Assembly (NCBI GenBank): GCA_002197995.1 | Contig: NGZR01000005.1 | Location: 5,146,001-5,210,000 of the forward strand | DNA length: 64,000 nt | DNA from: Gaeumannomyces sp. JS-464 | Taxonomy: Eukaryota; Ascomycota; Sordariomycetes; Magnaporthales; Magnaporthaceae | Reading direction: 5' to 3' | Shown here: piece by piece, positions 40,101-51,580 of the stretch | How the letters are laid out: every line of letters begins with the position of its first letter | Position numbering within the stretch: position 1 is the first letter of the stretch | The notes under the pieces: model-generated | Seen by the model: the letters and a program-made list of their open reading frames with translations, nothing else | Databases searched by the model: none | What the model was told of the DNA's origin: nothing | Position numbers and translations under genes: made by a program

Positions 40101-40141
40101 TTTTTTTTATATATATATATTTTTATATATATATTATTTAT
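40101..40141. repeat. TA-rich microsatellite
   Basis: T8 followed by two (AT)n blocks separated by tttt. The layout resembles the element at 11481-11513. Confidence 0.75.
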
Positions 40142-42512
40142 TCTGCTCACGACTCTCCCCTGTCTGCGTCCACTGTTCAAGGTTTGCATGGGTAACAAGG
40201 GCCAGGAGACATGGTCTGGGCTACCACGAGTTGATATCCTAACCCGTTCAGGGCCCCTTTCCTTGCCCCTGATGGGTAATGACCTTGCATGACACCCAAA
40301 GCGTGACATCGGCGCGCGCGGGTCTGCCGGGATGCGACGCGTCTTGAGTCGGGCACGGGGAGCAGCAAAGACGCGTTTTGTTTCTTGCGGCGTGCTCGGC
40401 GCATCCCTCTACCCATGGATATTTTTGAATTTTTTTTTTTCGGTCGTCATCAAAACTGTATTTTTCTTTTTCCGAATACGTTTGCCTCTTCTTTTTTCTT
40501 TCTCTCTTGGTAGAGGATGCAAGGGGTCACACGAGAGATAACGCATGAGGAATGACTTTCTCCTGGCGCATTGAAATTGGCAAATGCATTCTGCAGGTCG
40601 CATGCAGGATTTCGTTAGTGCGTTTCTGGCCGACTCGGTCTTCATGTTCTTTTTGCTTCTGCCGAGGGCCAAGAGAGGGCCGTGGAATTTCGGGGACAGA
40701 AACGGTTGCATCCGCCTCGCTGCTCAGGGTGAATGAGTGAATGACGATGGAGCCTCCTCGCAGGCTCTCCAGCGCTGCTAGGCCTGATCAAGAATAGGGC
40801 GTGTGCTCTCGCGCAAGCCCGGTATCAGGCGGACCTGCTCATCACCCGTGGCTTGATGCCGTTGAGAAAATTGAGGCAGAGACGTTGCCCTCCCTCTCCC
40901 TTGCCGCCCACACCCCACTCTTGCCGCGTCTTCTGTCCGCCTTGTTTCTCTGGAGCGACCGAAGGAGGGTATGCCGCAAGCGCGGTTGAGATCTTGTGTG
41001 TCTAGGACGGAAATTGGCACGGGATTGATCTTTTAGGCTCATTTCGTATTGAGCTGCTCAGGGCAGGCTAACGTCACCCATCGACTCAGTTGGCCGAAGA
41101 TCTTCTTGCCCCATGTGCTATGCCCAACCAGGCAAGAGAACCGAGACGGAAAAGGCAAGGTCGAGCAAGGCGGGAAAAGAACAAGCGGTAATGCCGTAAA
41201 GAGTGCCTTGGACTGTGTAATGTGATGATGCTGACGTCGGCGCCAGCCTTCTCACCGAGCTGAACCGAATGGTGACACAGAGGGCCCTAGGCCGGCCAGC
41301 TCCGTCTCACCAAACGCCACCGCCACCAGGAGACAGCAACGTAGCCAGGCAACAGCCGGCGGCCATCTTTTTTTCCCCGTTGCCCGCGTTTGTGTGGCAC
41401 AAATAGTCTCAAACTGTGTGGGGAGGGAGCCGTCGATATCAGAGCTGGTATGGTCTCTGAGCTGGCTGGGCAGCAGGCGGGGCCGTGGCTGCCACCTTGT
41501 TTTCTCTCCTGCTCTGTGCGACCTACGAGCTTTTCTTAGCAGCGGACAAGTGGCTCCGCCGACTATCGATCCTGCAGGCCGCGCCTAGAACGCCGCCATC
41601 GGGAATGTGGCTGCATCCTCGGCCCTGTGACCCGGGTCAAGTGACACAGACGGGAGGGCCGGGCGCCGGGGCGCCGGAACCGCATCCTAAACGCCTTCCA
41701 GTCCGGCTAGCCAGAATTCGGACACCAGCCGGGCTCCCCTATCCTTGATGTTTTTTTTTTTTTTGTGGTATGGGTCTGGCTCTGTGTTGTGTTGATGCTA
41801 AACCGTCCTCTATGGGCTTCAGGAGAATTGCATGATTTGTATTGCCAGTATGCGGTGATTCTGAGCGAATTCTATGGAAGCTATCTACGTTTAGATATGA
41901 TATTCACCTATTTCCCGTCCAATACGATTGTACCATGTGTATGAATGTCTAGTAGTAGAGATATTGCACATGCTTTAGATCAACGCTGCCCGAATATGGC
42001 AGCTGGAGTATTTCTACTGGGTCTACGTACCCAGGCGTGACCGTGCCATGATGAACTGGGCGAGAGCTGTGCTTCGTTGTCGTGGTAGACACTGGGACGG
42101 ACCCGAGGCTTCCAATCCCCGGGTTAGGTACCAGCGAAGAGCAATATCTAGCAAAACTGTGCCCCTGAGGTCCCCTGGAAAGCTAGCGATAGTAGATATC
42201 GAAGACAGGAATAGAATTTCGGCCACGCATTACACGCTGGAAACTGCCGATACTTTAGCTGGACAGAAGTCGCGAAGCCATCTGGACTGACATGTCAAGC
42301 CTCGTCGCTATGACCAGACAGTGACAGCAAAGTCAGTTCGCGTTGGGAGTCACTCTACCTAGTTCGGGAAATATCAACTTGACATGCCCTTCCGTGCCGT
42401 GGATTTTTTTTTTTCCATCCTCAACCACAACCCTACCATAGCCATTAGTTCGCATCCCAAATAACCATCTGCCCTTCCTTTTGACGACCTCGAGGCTGAA
42501 GAAGTTCCCACA

Positions 42513-43573
42513 ATGACGCCCACCGAGGCTCCCCCACAGCCGCGTGTGACGCCATCGCCTCTTCTCCCAGCCCTTCGAGGCGAGAGTGACCTAGAGGAGT
42601 GGGAGGACCTCTTGATGAAATACCTCCGAGTAAAAAAGCTGGAGCATATCATCAAGGGCCCAAGAAAGGATCCGGAGCCTACGAGGTCGGCCAAGTCACA
42701 CATTGGGACCGATAACAAGACGTCGGGAGCAACGGAGGTCGTCATAACAGGCAAACCCAGCGAGAACAAGCCCGAGAGGGATGGCAGCAGGCCTGCCAGT
42801 AACAACGATGTCGAGAAGACGGAGCGGATTCCTGTGATATCACTTGGATTCCTGGACGACATTCTCGGGGGCCCGAGTGGAGGAGGGGCCGGTTCGCCGA
42901 CTACATCAAACGCCGAAGACTCGGGCAAGAAGGCAGACGACGAGACGCCGAATGTGGCGGACGGGGACACCGGTGTCTACGCCACCCGGGACGGCGAGCA
43001 GGAGCGCGACCAAGTCCTCGTCCTCCTTGCTGCCTCTATCTCCCCCGTCCGAGACTGGCTTCTCAACCAGGGCTGGGATTCCGAGGAGAGGGACCCGGCG
43101 CGCTACTTCCAGTCAATCAAGGACTGCTTCTCTCGCAACGCCTCTGTCAACAGCGACTTGGAGATCAACGAGCTGAAGTTCATCAGCAGCAAAAACTTTG
43201 ACACCATCCGCGCGTTCCAGGAGCGTCTCCGGTATCTGCGAAGACGCATGTTCATGATCGGGCATCTATCTGGGTGAGCAGCGACACCTTGCTAGCCCAT
43301 CTTATCTCTGGCTATAACACATTCTGACAAGGATGCGTCGTTTGGGTCTTACTCAGGGTTGAGGGCGAGACCAAGATGCTTTGGTATGCGATCGATGGCC
43401 TGAAGAGAACCTACCCCGACGTCCACGCACGGCTCGTGAAAGACCTGCTGGCCAAAGAGGGCAGCCCCAGAAAGCTGACCTGGAGCCGGCTCATGATGCA
43501 GCTGGCGCACATGCACGAGAGGAAGGAGAAGAAACGCGAGCCGTATTACGCTCTGATGCGCAGCTCTGACTAG
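42513..43573 (+). CDS. Copia-type Gag-like protein, intron-containing, no pol
   Basis: Exons 42513-43273 and 43357-43573, joined in phase across an 83-nt GT-AG intron, give 325 residues. The N-terminal segment (about residues 20-50, LRGESDLEEWEDLLMKYLRV) and the C-terminal half (RDWLLNQGW, FDTIRAFQERLRYLRRRM, MLWYAIDGLKRTYP, KLTWSRLMMQL) match the layout of Copia-type Gag (UBN2-like): a W-containing start, then the 'few residues - LRRR - GL..TYP - LTW' pattern. A disordered insert of roughly 100 residues separates the halves. There is no zinc knuckle, protease, integrase or reverse transcriptase after the stop, and no LTR pair was seen. The intact frame (no indel here) and the intron argue for a host gene derived from Gag rather than a fresh insertion. 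The function is unknown; family assignment is by pattern recall, not a search. Confidence 0.7.
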
Positions 43574-44462
43574 GAAGTGATAACAGCTACGCACACGTAT
43601 CTGTGATTCTTTGGCCCCTGAGACGGAAGCATATAGAAGCCAAGGGTTTTGCATCCCGCGAGAAGAGGGCAGTTGCTAAACGGGCCCCGGATTTCACCCT
43701 AGTATGAGCGTGTTAGGGGAATCACAGGAATCACATTATCAGCAATGGAAGCTGCGTGGGTCTCATCGTTGGAAGCAGAACGAAGGAGAAAGGTTGTCTG
43801 CTTTGACTTCCGGATACTACCTAGGCACCCAGATAGACGGCTCCTTGTTTGATCGAGAGAGACAAAACATCCATATAAAATCTGGAATACACTACAATTT
43901 TGTCCGCCCGGACGTGTGATTAGTTGGACTGTTTGGTGTTCTTGGTGGTGGCCAACTTTTTCATGGCCCCGCTGCTGCCTCCTCCGCGCAGAGTCCCAGG
44001 CAGAGACGATCGCACCTTCCGTCACTGCCACTTCACCCAGCACATAGAAACCTTTCATCAGACGGAAAGAAGCCCAAGTAATCTGGATTCGGGCACGGGT
44101 AGCCCCACCAGGTTTTGTCACCGGGAAGCTTTTTTTTTTGTCTCCCGCTTAACAGTCAACTCCTGAACGACAAGGTCTTCTCTATCCTCTACCAACCAAC
44201 CACCATCCCGCCAGGCGGTTCTTCGTTCGGGCCGTGGCAGGCGCCCAACTCTCACTATTTTGATCTCCGACCCAGCCCCTTTGTTTACCAAGCTCGAGAT
44301 TTCCCTCGGCTGAACGGCTTCGTTGAAACCGAGGGATACGCCCTCGTCCTTCGGCGGTATCACCTTGGTCTCACCCGGCCTCAACCGCTGCGGAACAGTC
44401 ACCAAGCACCACTGAAGCCCCCTTGGCTGTCACCGCTGCTCGGCTCGAGCGTACTCGTCACG
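43574..44462. other. Spacer between Gag-like gene and rec8
   Basis: No gene seen. It contains the Gag-like gene's 3' end and the rec8 promoter. A T run at about 44131 and a pyrimidine-rich leader precede the rec8 start. Confidence 0.55.
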
Positions 44463-46861
44463 ATGTTCTACAGTCACGAAAGTAGGTCCCCTGAATGCGC
44501 TAGGCTTCGTTTTCTGGTAGCTCGGCTGACCAATATATTCGGCCCTCAGTTCTGACCAGCCACAAACATGGCGTGGCTACGGTCTGGTGAGATAAGATGC
44601 CCTCATGCCCCTCTGCCCCCGAGATTATCGAGACCCGCCGCATCTAACAACCCATCATCTGATTCCGGCAGGGTCCTGGCTACGCTGGGCCAAAACTGTG
44701 GCAGTCGGCGAATCTCGCGGAAGGCGATCCAAGAAGTCGATGTGCCTAAGGCCTGCATGACCATTGACAACCCTCCGGGTGCTCCAATCGCCCTTCGTCT
44801 CCAGGCCAGTCTGTTGTACGGTGTCTCTCGTGTGTACTCTCAGCAATACGACTACCTTCTGGGAGACGCAGAGAAAGCTCGGCTGGGAATGTCCATCCTG
44901 TTCAAGCACGTTGCGTCATCCGAGACTCTGGACCCAAACGCCGGAAAAGCAAAGTGCGTTGGGACTTTCTCATATTCCTGCCATTTCAATTGCGTTAAGG
45001 ATCTTTGGTGGAACCTTCCGAGAACCGTCTAACCATACTGCCACAACAGGAGGAAGCAACTGATACTTGCGGACGATCCCAACTTCCACATTGGAAACTT
45101 CGACTTACCTCGCTTCGAGCTCGATGAGGTGGGCGACGTTGTCCTGCCAAACGGCACTCAACAGACGGTCAACCTGTACTCTCAGCTATCTCCGTATGAA
45201 CGGTCCAGATCCGGGTCATCTGGTGGCCGGAACTCAATGCGCTTAGATTTGGACCACGGCTCGTTCCTCGGCGGTTACGACCTCGATTCTCCGTTCGCTG
45301 GCGGAAGTTCCGCGCGGAAGCCGCGAGTGGATCTCGACCCATTTGCTGAGGAGGAGCCACTACATTTCGACGATGACCTGTTTACTATCGATGCCGACGG
45401 AAACCTTGTCGACAACCGTCAGCTAAGAACAGCTGAGAGAGATGTGCCCGAGGTCCGGCAGCCAGATTTGGATGGCGCATCCGCGCAGCAGCGCAATGTC
45501 GCCGCGCCTGCGGTCCCCGAAGATGAGATGCCGCTCGTTCTAGAAGACTTGCCGCTGCCGGACGCAGATGCACTGCCTGCCCGCCAAAATCGGCAGGATC
45601 AAAACGCAGAGCAGGATATCCAGGAGCAGCAGGAGACTGTTGTCGCTTCCGCTCCGGCTCGACGGCGGGGAAGAAAACGGCGGGTCACCGCACCGGACCA
45701 GGACACCAAGGTCAACAGGAGCGAGTATAGAACTTGGTACACAGACTACACGGAGAGGATGGAGGAGGAGCAGATGCAGATCGATAGTCGTCGCGAACCC
45801 GTCAACAAGGAGCAGGTCAGAAAGAATGCCTACCACAGGCTCTTCGGCCGTGGGATCGGAGGCTTTGGTTGGGACTTTGGGCTCCCGGGCTTCGTTCACC
45901 CGCTCGCCGACATGTTCTCCGGAGAGGGTCTTCAGCGCACCTTGTTCGGGCAGGTGCTCGGCCAGCCTCCCGAGTCGCCGGTGGCCGACGGAGGTCCGCG
46001 TCAGAAGCGTTTGGAGCTGATGCGGGCGGAGAGGAAGGGCGCCGGGTACGACAGCGATCGGACGAAGATCGGCATGCTCAGTCTCGGGACGGACATGGCC
46101 AAAGCCAGGTCGAGGATGATATGCAACTGGTACTTGACGATCCAGAGCATCCGTCAGAGATGGGTCGAGAGCTTGGCCATCCCCTCTCGGACCAGCCATC
46201 CATGCCGTGGCACCGCCAGTCTTCCGTCGTCCCGGGATCGTCTCTGAAGGGAAGCAGCGCTAGACGGAGTGTTCTGCCCGGTGGCGGCCCCGCTAATGTC
46301 CCAGAGAGCCCGCTGCAGCACCGTGGAAGCATGGTGCAGGGTATCGAGCGCTTCAGCGATCCTGTGGGTTCTGACGGACCAAGCTTTGGCGGCGGGGACG
46401 GGTTTGGATCTGCCGACAAAGGCTGGCTACCCGACCACGGCGAGCAAACCAGCGGTCATCTGAGCTCCGATGGCGTGGCCAGTATGGAGGGGCGAAGGTT
46501 CCTCGATTTCCTGCGGGCCGAGGCGAACAATTATGGCAGCTCACGCGGGGACATGGACAAGGAGCTGCTCTGGGTTGATTTCGACCAGGTTATTCGACCT
46601 CTGCCCGGTACACAGTCCATCGCGGCACATGCATTTTACCAGGTTCTCTGCCTCACGACTGGAAGAGTGCTCAAGGTTGACCAGGATGGACGGGACACCA
46701 ACGAGCCGTTCAAATCCATCCACATTGGTGTGCCGATGACCGGCCATGGCCGAGACGGGCAGGACGAAGACGACGATATGGCGGATGGTCAGGCGTCCCA
46801 AGGCAACAACCCTGACCACACAGCTGCTGATGGCCAAATTGCTGCACAGGCGAACGAGTGA
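44463..46861 (+). CDS. rec8: Meiotic cohesin kleisin REC8
   Basis: Exons 44463-44481, 44550-44586, 44672-44953 and 45050-46861 join in phase, with the family start MFYSHEILTSHKHGVATVW. The N-terminal Rad21/Rec8 domain (residues 1 to about 120) shows RKAIQEVDVPKAC, LRLQASLLYGVSRVYSQQ and the strand IGNFDLPRFELDEVGDVVL. The middle is acidic and disordered, as in kleisins, where separase cuts. The C-terminal winged helix (about 46480-46740) has RRFLDFLRAEA, DKELLWVDFDQVI and AAHAFYQVLCLTTGRVLKV and binds the Smc1 head. REC8 links sister chromatids in meiosis with Smc1, Smc3, Psc3/Scc3. I chose REC8 over mitotic Rad21 from the short, simple N-terminal match and overall length (about 716 residues after repair); Rad21 remains a weaker alternative. 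One frame break lies between about 46050 and 46105, best read as one missing base. Confidence 0.9.
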
Positions 46862-47581
46862 GATGACGGCGTTGGCAAATTGCTCAAAGGGGAGATGATC
46901 TACTGCAAGCTGGGGTCGGCTAAGAATTCCATAATGAGAAGGAAAAAAAAAAAAAAAAAAAAAAAAAAAACTGAAGACAAAAAAGACAAAAAAATGGGTG
47001 GAAGGGAAAAGAGTGACACCTGAACAAGGTGAAAAAAGGGCGTGATCCCAAACTTTCTTCTTGGGTTGGGAGATCCAAAGGTGGTTCTCACCCAGGAGGA
47101 GTCAACTCAATAACGGTCATGATAGGGCACTCGGATTCAGGGATTTATATGGAGTGTTTTTGTTCTACTTTCTCTATTTGGGTTGGCGCATCCATCTCTT
47201 TGCACCGGGGGGAACCGATATGCGACATGTTTTCTTCTTTTGCTTTGGCTACGGCCTTGGGGCAGCTGTGCCTTTTTTCTTGGGCTGAACGATTTTTTCT
47301 TTCTTTTTCTTTCAGGTCATGGGAGCTTGGAGCCGTCCTCCGAGGGAGGGATCTTGGCAGTATTGGCGAGGGTGAGAGGATCACGGTTTGCTGATGAGTG
47401 CACTCAGCAGGGAATGGATGACTGAATGAGGAGATAGTGACAGGGACTTTACATGACACTTCATAGACGGGTGACAAAATGGAGATCTGGACAATAGAGA
47501 GCGAGTAGCAAGATTCCAAATCAAATCGCTGGTTATCATTAAACTCAACGAAGATACTGACTACTAAGGCTTGCCATCTGC
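46862..47581. other. Spacer between convergent rec8 and REP genes
   Basis: Both 3' ends face this 720-bp spacer. It contains A28 at 46943-46970 and several T and C-T runs near 47270-47310. No gene seen. Confidence 0.6.
46943..46970 (+). repeat. Poly-A run, 28 nt, 80 bp after rec8 stop
   Basis: Twenty-eight A after gagaagg. It lies in the presumed rec8 3' UTR. I saw no target-site duplication that would mark a retroposed tail. Confidence 0.8.
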
Positions 47582-49497
47582 CTAAACGCTATCGTCATCG
47601 TCCATGCCTTCCCGGTCAACAAACTTCATGTATCCATCTTCCTGCGCCTGGGCTTCAGGTCCCATGACGGCCCTCCAAGCTTCATGTACTGCGTCGAGGA
47701 TCCCGTCCGATACGGCAAGGGTGGGGGACGGTGCGGGCAATGTGAATACCCATCCGTCGACCTGGACCGCGGACGAGGCGCTACTCTGCTCGTAGTAGAG
47801 CTGGTACAGACACTTGGGAGTTTCGTTGCCGCTAACGGTCAGGATTGGAGTGAGACTCTGCTCAAGGATGTGTTGGGCGTGTGCTGTGGTGCGTGTACTG
47901 AGATAGATTACAGCTGCAGCGCAGAAGACAGTTAGCACATGGCCGAAGTTGTGTGCAAATGATACAATCAAGGATATGAAAAAGAGATGAGCAGATCAGG
48001 TTGTCAGAGGATATTATCGTCAAAGCAGGTAGCTCCGATAATGTAGATAAGTATTCGAAGGTTGAATCATCATGATGCTCGGGTTGGGGAAAACAGGCGA
48101 GTTGGCGGTGGCTGATGACACGGGGAGAAGATATGAAGACTTACTTTGACCAGGCGGACATTCTCCGGTATCGCTCGAGTGAACGAGGGCGTAGACGGGA
48201 TACTCCTGCGACGCTGCCTCTGATGATACGTCCAAGGTGCCAGGTGGGCAAGCAATGACAGCCACGGCAGGGATAGGTGCACCCTCCACAACAGTGTAGA
48301 AAAGCGACGTGAGAGGCGAGCCGACGACGGCAACAAGGCGGCTAACCCGTTCTATGGTGTGGTTGCTCGTCACTGGGAGCTCCTCGCGACCGCGGACGAG
48401 CAGCTTTGATTTCACAGTGGTTCCGTTTGTCAAATCGAGCTCGAGGGTCTCTTCGGAATCGGCAGATGCAGAGGATGGGGTTCTGGTGTTTTTAATACCG
48501 GTCCCCAGCATGTAGACGCCACCACCAACAGCACCCGCCCTACAGGCCACCTGGGCAATCTCGCCAGCGCCACCCCACTTGGGTACACAGCGGCGAACCC
48601 GGGGCCGAAGTAGCCCATCGACGTGAGATGACGATGGATAATGGCTAGGCCGTCCTTGGTCGTGATGGCGCCGTCGGGCGACAGGGTGAGGGTGAGGACA
48701 CATGCCCGGAGGTCCTGATCGAGCTTGAAACGCTTCTCCAGAAACCCGGCGAGAGGCTGGTCTGCAACCTCGCGCCAGAGCTCGGTCTGCGTGTCCGAGT
48801 TGTAGTCCAAGACGAACTTGAGGAACTTCATCAGCGACCGCTTGGCGCGGGCAGGGATGGAGTCGTCCGAGAAGACGTCCTCGCGGGTGGAGGGGATGCG
48901 GGTGAGCTTGTGCGGCGACCCGGCGGCTGCGTCGTCGTCGTCCGAGTGGCGACGTGCCAGCACGAAGAACGAGCCGACGGCCAGAAACTCCAGCTGCCGG
49001 AAGGCGCGCGAGGAAACGAGCTGTGACACGAGCTGGGACCGGGCATGCACCAGCTGGGGGGCCAGTGCGAGGGAATAGGCGCGGGCAAACGAGAGGCCGG
49101 CGCCATCTCCGGGCTTAGTGACGCGCGCCGATGTGAAGATCGGCGTCTCCAGAGACTCGGCCGGCGCCCCACTCGGAGCGGCTACGGTCGGTGGTGTCTC
49201 GTGCTGCTCCGCCCAGTCCTCAGTCTCCTGCAGGCTTAAAGCTGCCTCTGACCCGCCGTAGAAGTCGTTGGGGTCGATGTGCAGCACCTTCTTGTCGGAT
49301 CTCGACAGAGAACTTCAGTTCCGCATCAGACGGGGCTGGGTTAGTTAGAAGGGCGACGGAGAAAAGAAGGGGAAGTTTGGCTGTGGTGGCGTCCACTGGA
49401 CAAACGGTCGAAGGGAAACTCACAGGGCGAGCAGAGACTGCGGCAGCCCCGTGCCACAAATCACGACGTCCCAGACTGTCTCGCTGAGCGACTCCAT
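47582..49497 (-). CDS. mrs6: Rab escort protein (Rab geranylgeranyltransferase component A)
   Basis: Exons on the minus strand: 49497-49424, 49312-48145, 47913-47582. They join in phase to about 524 residues. The start MESLSETVWDVVICGTGLPQ gives the GDI/REP dinucleotide-fold motif, followed by LSRSDKKVLHIDPNDFYGG. A later FAD-like conserved segment, KWGGAGEIAQVACRAGA, precedes GGVYMLGTGI, and the C-terminal part has LYLSTRTT-like TVIYLSTRTT. REP presents newly made Rab GTPases to geranylgeranyltransferase II in the cytosol and delivers prenylated Rabs to membranes. The GTGLPQS variant and the length (longer than the roughly 450-residue GDIs) favour REP/Mrs6 over Rab-GDI. One frame break near 48583-48586 is a missing C in a CCC run, between ...GFAAVYP and KWGG. 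Confidence 0.93.
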
Positions 49498-50108
49498 TGC
49501 GCTGGATGGAACTGTACCCGGCTCATCGAAGAATGGAGAAGCGACGCATCTTCTCGCCAGAAACAGACTCGTTTCACGGTGACGGAGCGGGTTGCGGGCG
49601 AATCTGGAGGAATATGGAAGACAAAGATGAAGGCAAGCAAGCAGATTTTGCTGTTTGGGTGGAGGCTCTAACTTGCGGCTCAAGCCAGGCTCCAGTCCCG
49701 CCGCTTTCATTCGTCACGTGGGGCACTCGCTCCATTCACGTGCCGCATTCGATGCCCCAGCCTCCGCCGGTGGTAGTGATGTAAAAACTCGCGCAGTGGA
49801 GAGCGGAGAGAAAATTTCCTGTTTCTTCTCTTCAACCAACCACGCAACCATGTGATGAAGCGCCTCAACTTCGACGGTGCTTTGGCATTTGGGGATCCTT
49901 TCAGTAGGCATCCCCTTGGTTGAGTGGGAGATTGAACCAGTCCTCCTGTATCTACTGCTCTTGAATCCACAACCTGTGAGCGTGGCTCGAAAGGTCGGCA
50001 CAATCAAGCACCACAGCCGCGGCTTTTGCTGCGGCAGTGGGAGCGTATTCTCTAGCTTCTAAATCTATCTAAATCTAGGCATCTACGTGTATTTAAGTCT
50101 ATCACGTC
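49498..50108. other. Spacer between hydrolase 3' end and REP 5' end
   Basis: Both neighbours are on the minus strand. It should contain the REP promoter and the hydrolase 3' region. No gene seen; short ORFs across 49700-50000 have no family features. Confidence 0.6.
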
Positions 50109-51580
50109 TCACACGTTGAATGTACTAGAGTCCGTCGTCAGGGAGTTGATTGCTTCGGCAGTCTGCTCCCAGAACTGCATGGCGGCCCTGGCCACCTCGG
50201 GCCCCTTGACTATGGCTACCTCATGTCCTGCGTCGAGCACCACGGTCTGGAAGCCGTCAGGCCCTAGCATGTTGGTGGCGTCCTGGACCAGCTCATCCAT
50301 CACAATGACCGGGTCCGACGCCCCGAGCACGAGAAGCACCTTGCCGCCTGTGAGCCCCGCCTCAGGCTTCTGCTGGCTTGTGTCATCGCTGCTGCCCCGT
50401 AGACGCCGCTCGGCCAGCCGGGACGCGAGTCTGCGCCAGGCTTCGTGCTCCTCGAAGATCGGAGCGTGCCTGATCGTGCTGATGAAGGCACGCACGAAGC
50501 CTGCGTGGTTCCGCAGCTGCCACCCCATGACGGACGCGACAGTGGCGCCGCTTGGGAGCACGGCGTTGTCGAACGAGTCGCCGCCACTCGCGTCGCTGTT
50601 GCCCTGCGGTTGGGCAGCGCCGTGGCCCGGCGCCCGAGGGCCCGCTGAGGACACCTCCGTTTCCACGAGTGCCAGCGGCTGCTTGGGCGGAGCTGTCGGG
50701 CCCGGCCCGCGGCCTTCCGGCAGGGATTGTCGCCCTGGTTGCTGTCCCAGTCGCTGTTTGGCAGGCATCAGCCTCGACCAGACCAAATTTTCGAGCAGCC
50801 AGTTCGGAGGATGCCGCTCGAGTACAGCAGCTTGCTCTTCCAGCCGACGTGCCCACGGCGGATGAGGCCTCCTCCGGCAACGAGCGTGAGCGAACGTAGC
50901 ATTTGCGGAAAGTAACTCGCAATCGACGCAGCTACGCCGCCGCCAAGGGAATAGCCCATCAAGTGGAATCCGCCATCACCCGTCCAAGGCAGACTGGACG
51001 AGGCCAGGACCAGGAGGATCTGTGTCGAGTAGAGACGCAGGTCAAACGGCAGGTCAGATGGGGCGTCAGAGTAACCCCTCCGAAGAAGTCTGGAGCGAGT
51101 CTCGGGGTGTCAACAGGTTTTGTCTCGTGCGCATGTTTTGACAAATGTACATCTTCAGAACGCACCAAACAACATGACCCTGTAACCAGACTCGACAAGC
51201 GTGTGAGCTATTCCTCCGAGAGCCAAACACGGCGTGCTAATTCCGTGTAGGAGCAGCACACGCTCGCCATCCTCGGGACCCCATTCGAACACGCGAATTG
51301 ACCCGTACGGTGTTTCAATGTCCCTGCCTCCTGGAAGAGCATCTTGGGGGTATGGAAGATTCCCAGCCTCGTGCGCCGATATGCCAGGCAACTGGGTTTT
51401 CCTTGGCGAGTCGATCCAAAATGTTGGCGGCGGCTCTTTTGCTCCGTTCGTGCCCCCATTTTGACCACTCCGCCCCCTCGCGGCCACGACGCTGAAGGCT
51501 GATGCTACTGCGATGAAAGCCGCGCTAGCTAGGATGCACGGAGGCACCTTTCGTGCGCAAGCCAGGCCCGTGGTCGGCAT
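50109..51580 (-). CDS. Alpha/beta hydrolase with N-terminal membrane anchor
   Basis: Exons 51580-51166 and 51089-50109 (minus strand), about 465 residues after repair. Start MPTTGLACARKVPP is followed by a hydrophobic stretch (ILASAAFIAVASAFSVVAA, about residues 15-34), a signal anchor or signal peptide. The fold shows a strand and oxyanion region VLLLHGISTP, the nucleophile elbow GYSLGGG (Ser nucleophile), a charge-relay Asp in LGASDPVIVMDE and the His in VVLDAGHEVAI near the C-terminus. A low-complexity Pro/Gly insert sits between cap and last third. The substrate cannot be told; serine hydrolases of this type include lipases and esterases. Two frame breaks, near 51079 (GGAGGGG run) and near 50812 (CTCC run), each fit one missing base. 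The upstream in-frame start at 51637 (CTG/other codons, no ATG) is not used. Confidence 0.85.

Larger units (their letters stand above)
25072..42512. other. 17.4-kb stretch without a supportable gene
   Basis: It lies upstream of the minus-strand DUF8032 gene and upstream of the plus-strand Gag-like gene, so promoters of both are inside. ORFs exist (up to about 300 codons) but are compositionally biased, lack family motifs and lack consistent splice continuation. Visible content: GT/GC dinucleotide patches (about 25260-25300, 27270-27300), the CT tract 31324-31428, pyrimidine-rich blocks at 36610-36700, 38370-38420, 39540-39580 and 40430-40510, T21 at 37513-37533, and a TA microsatellite at 40101-40141. 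No AT-rich, RIP-like block, no LTR pair and no tRNA were seen. It could hold long leaders or non-coding transcripts; nothing proves this. Confidence 0.55.

Noticed and set aside
42000..44400. LTRs flanking the Gag-like gene
   Set aside because: No direct repeat with TG...CA ends and no primer-binding site could be seen on either side.
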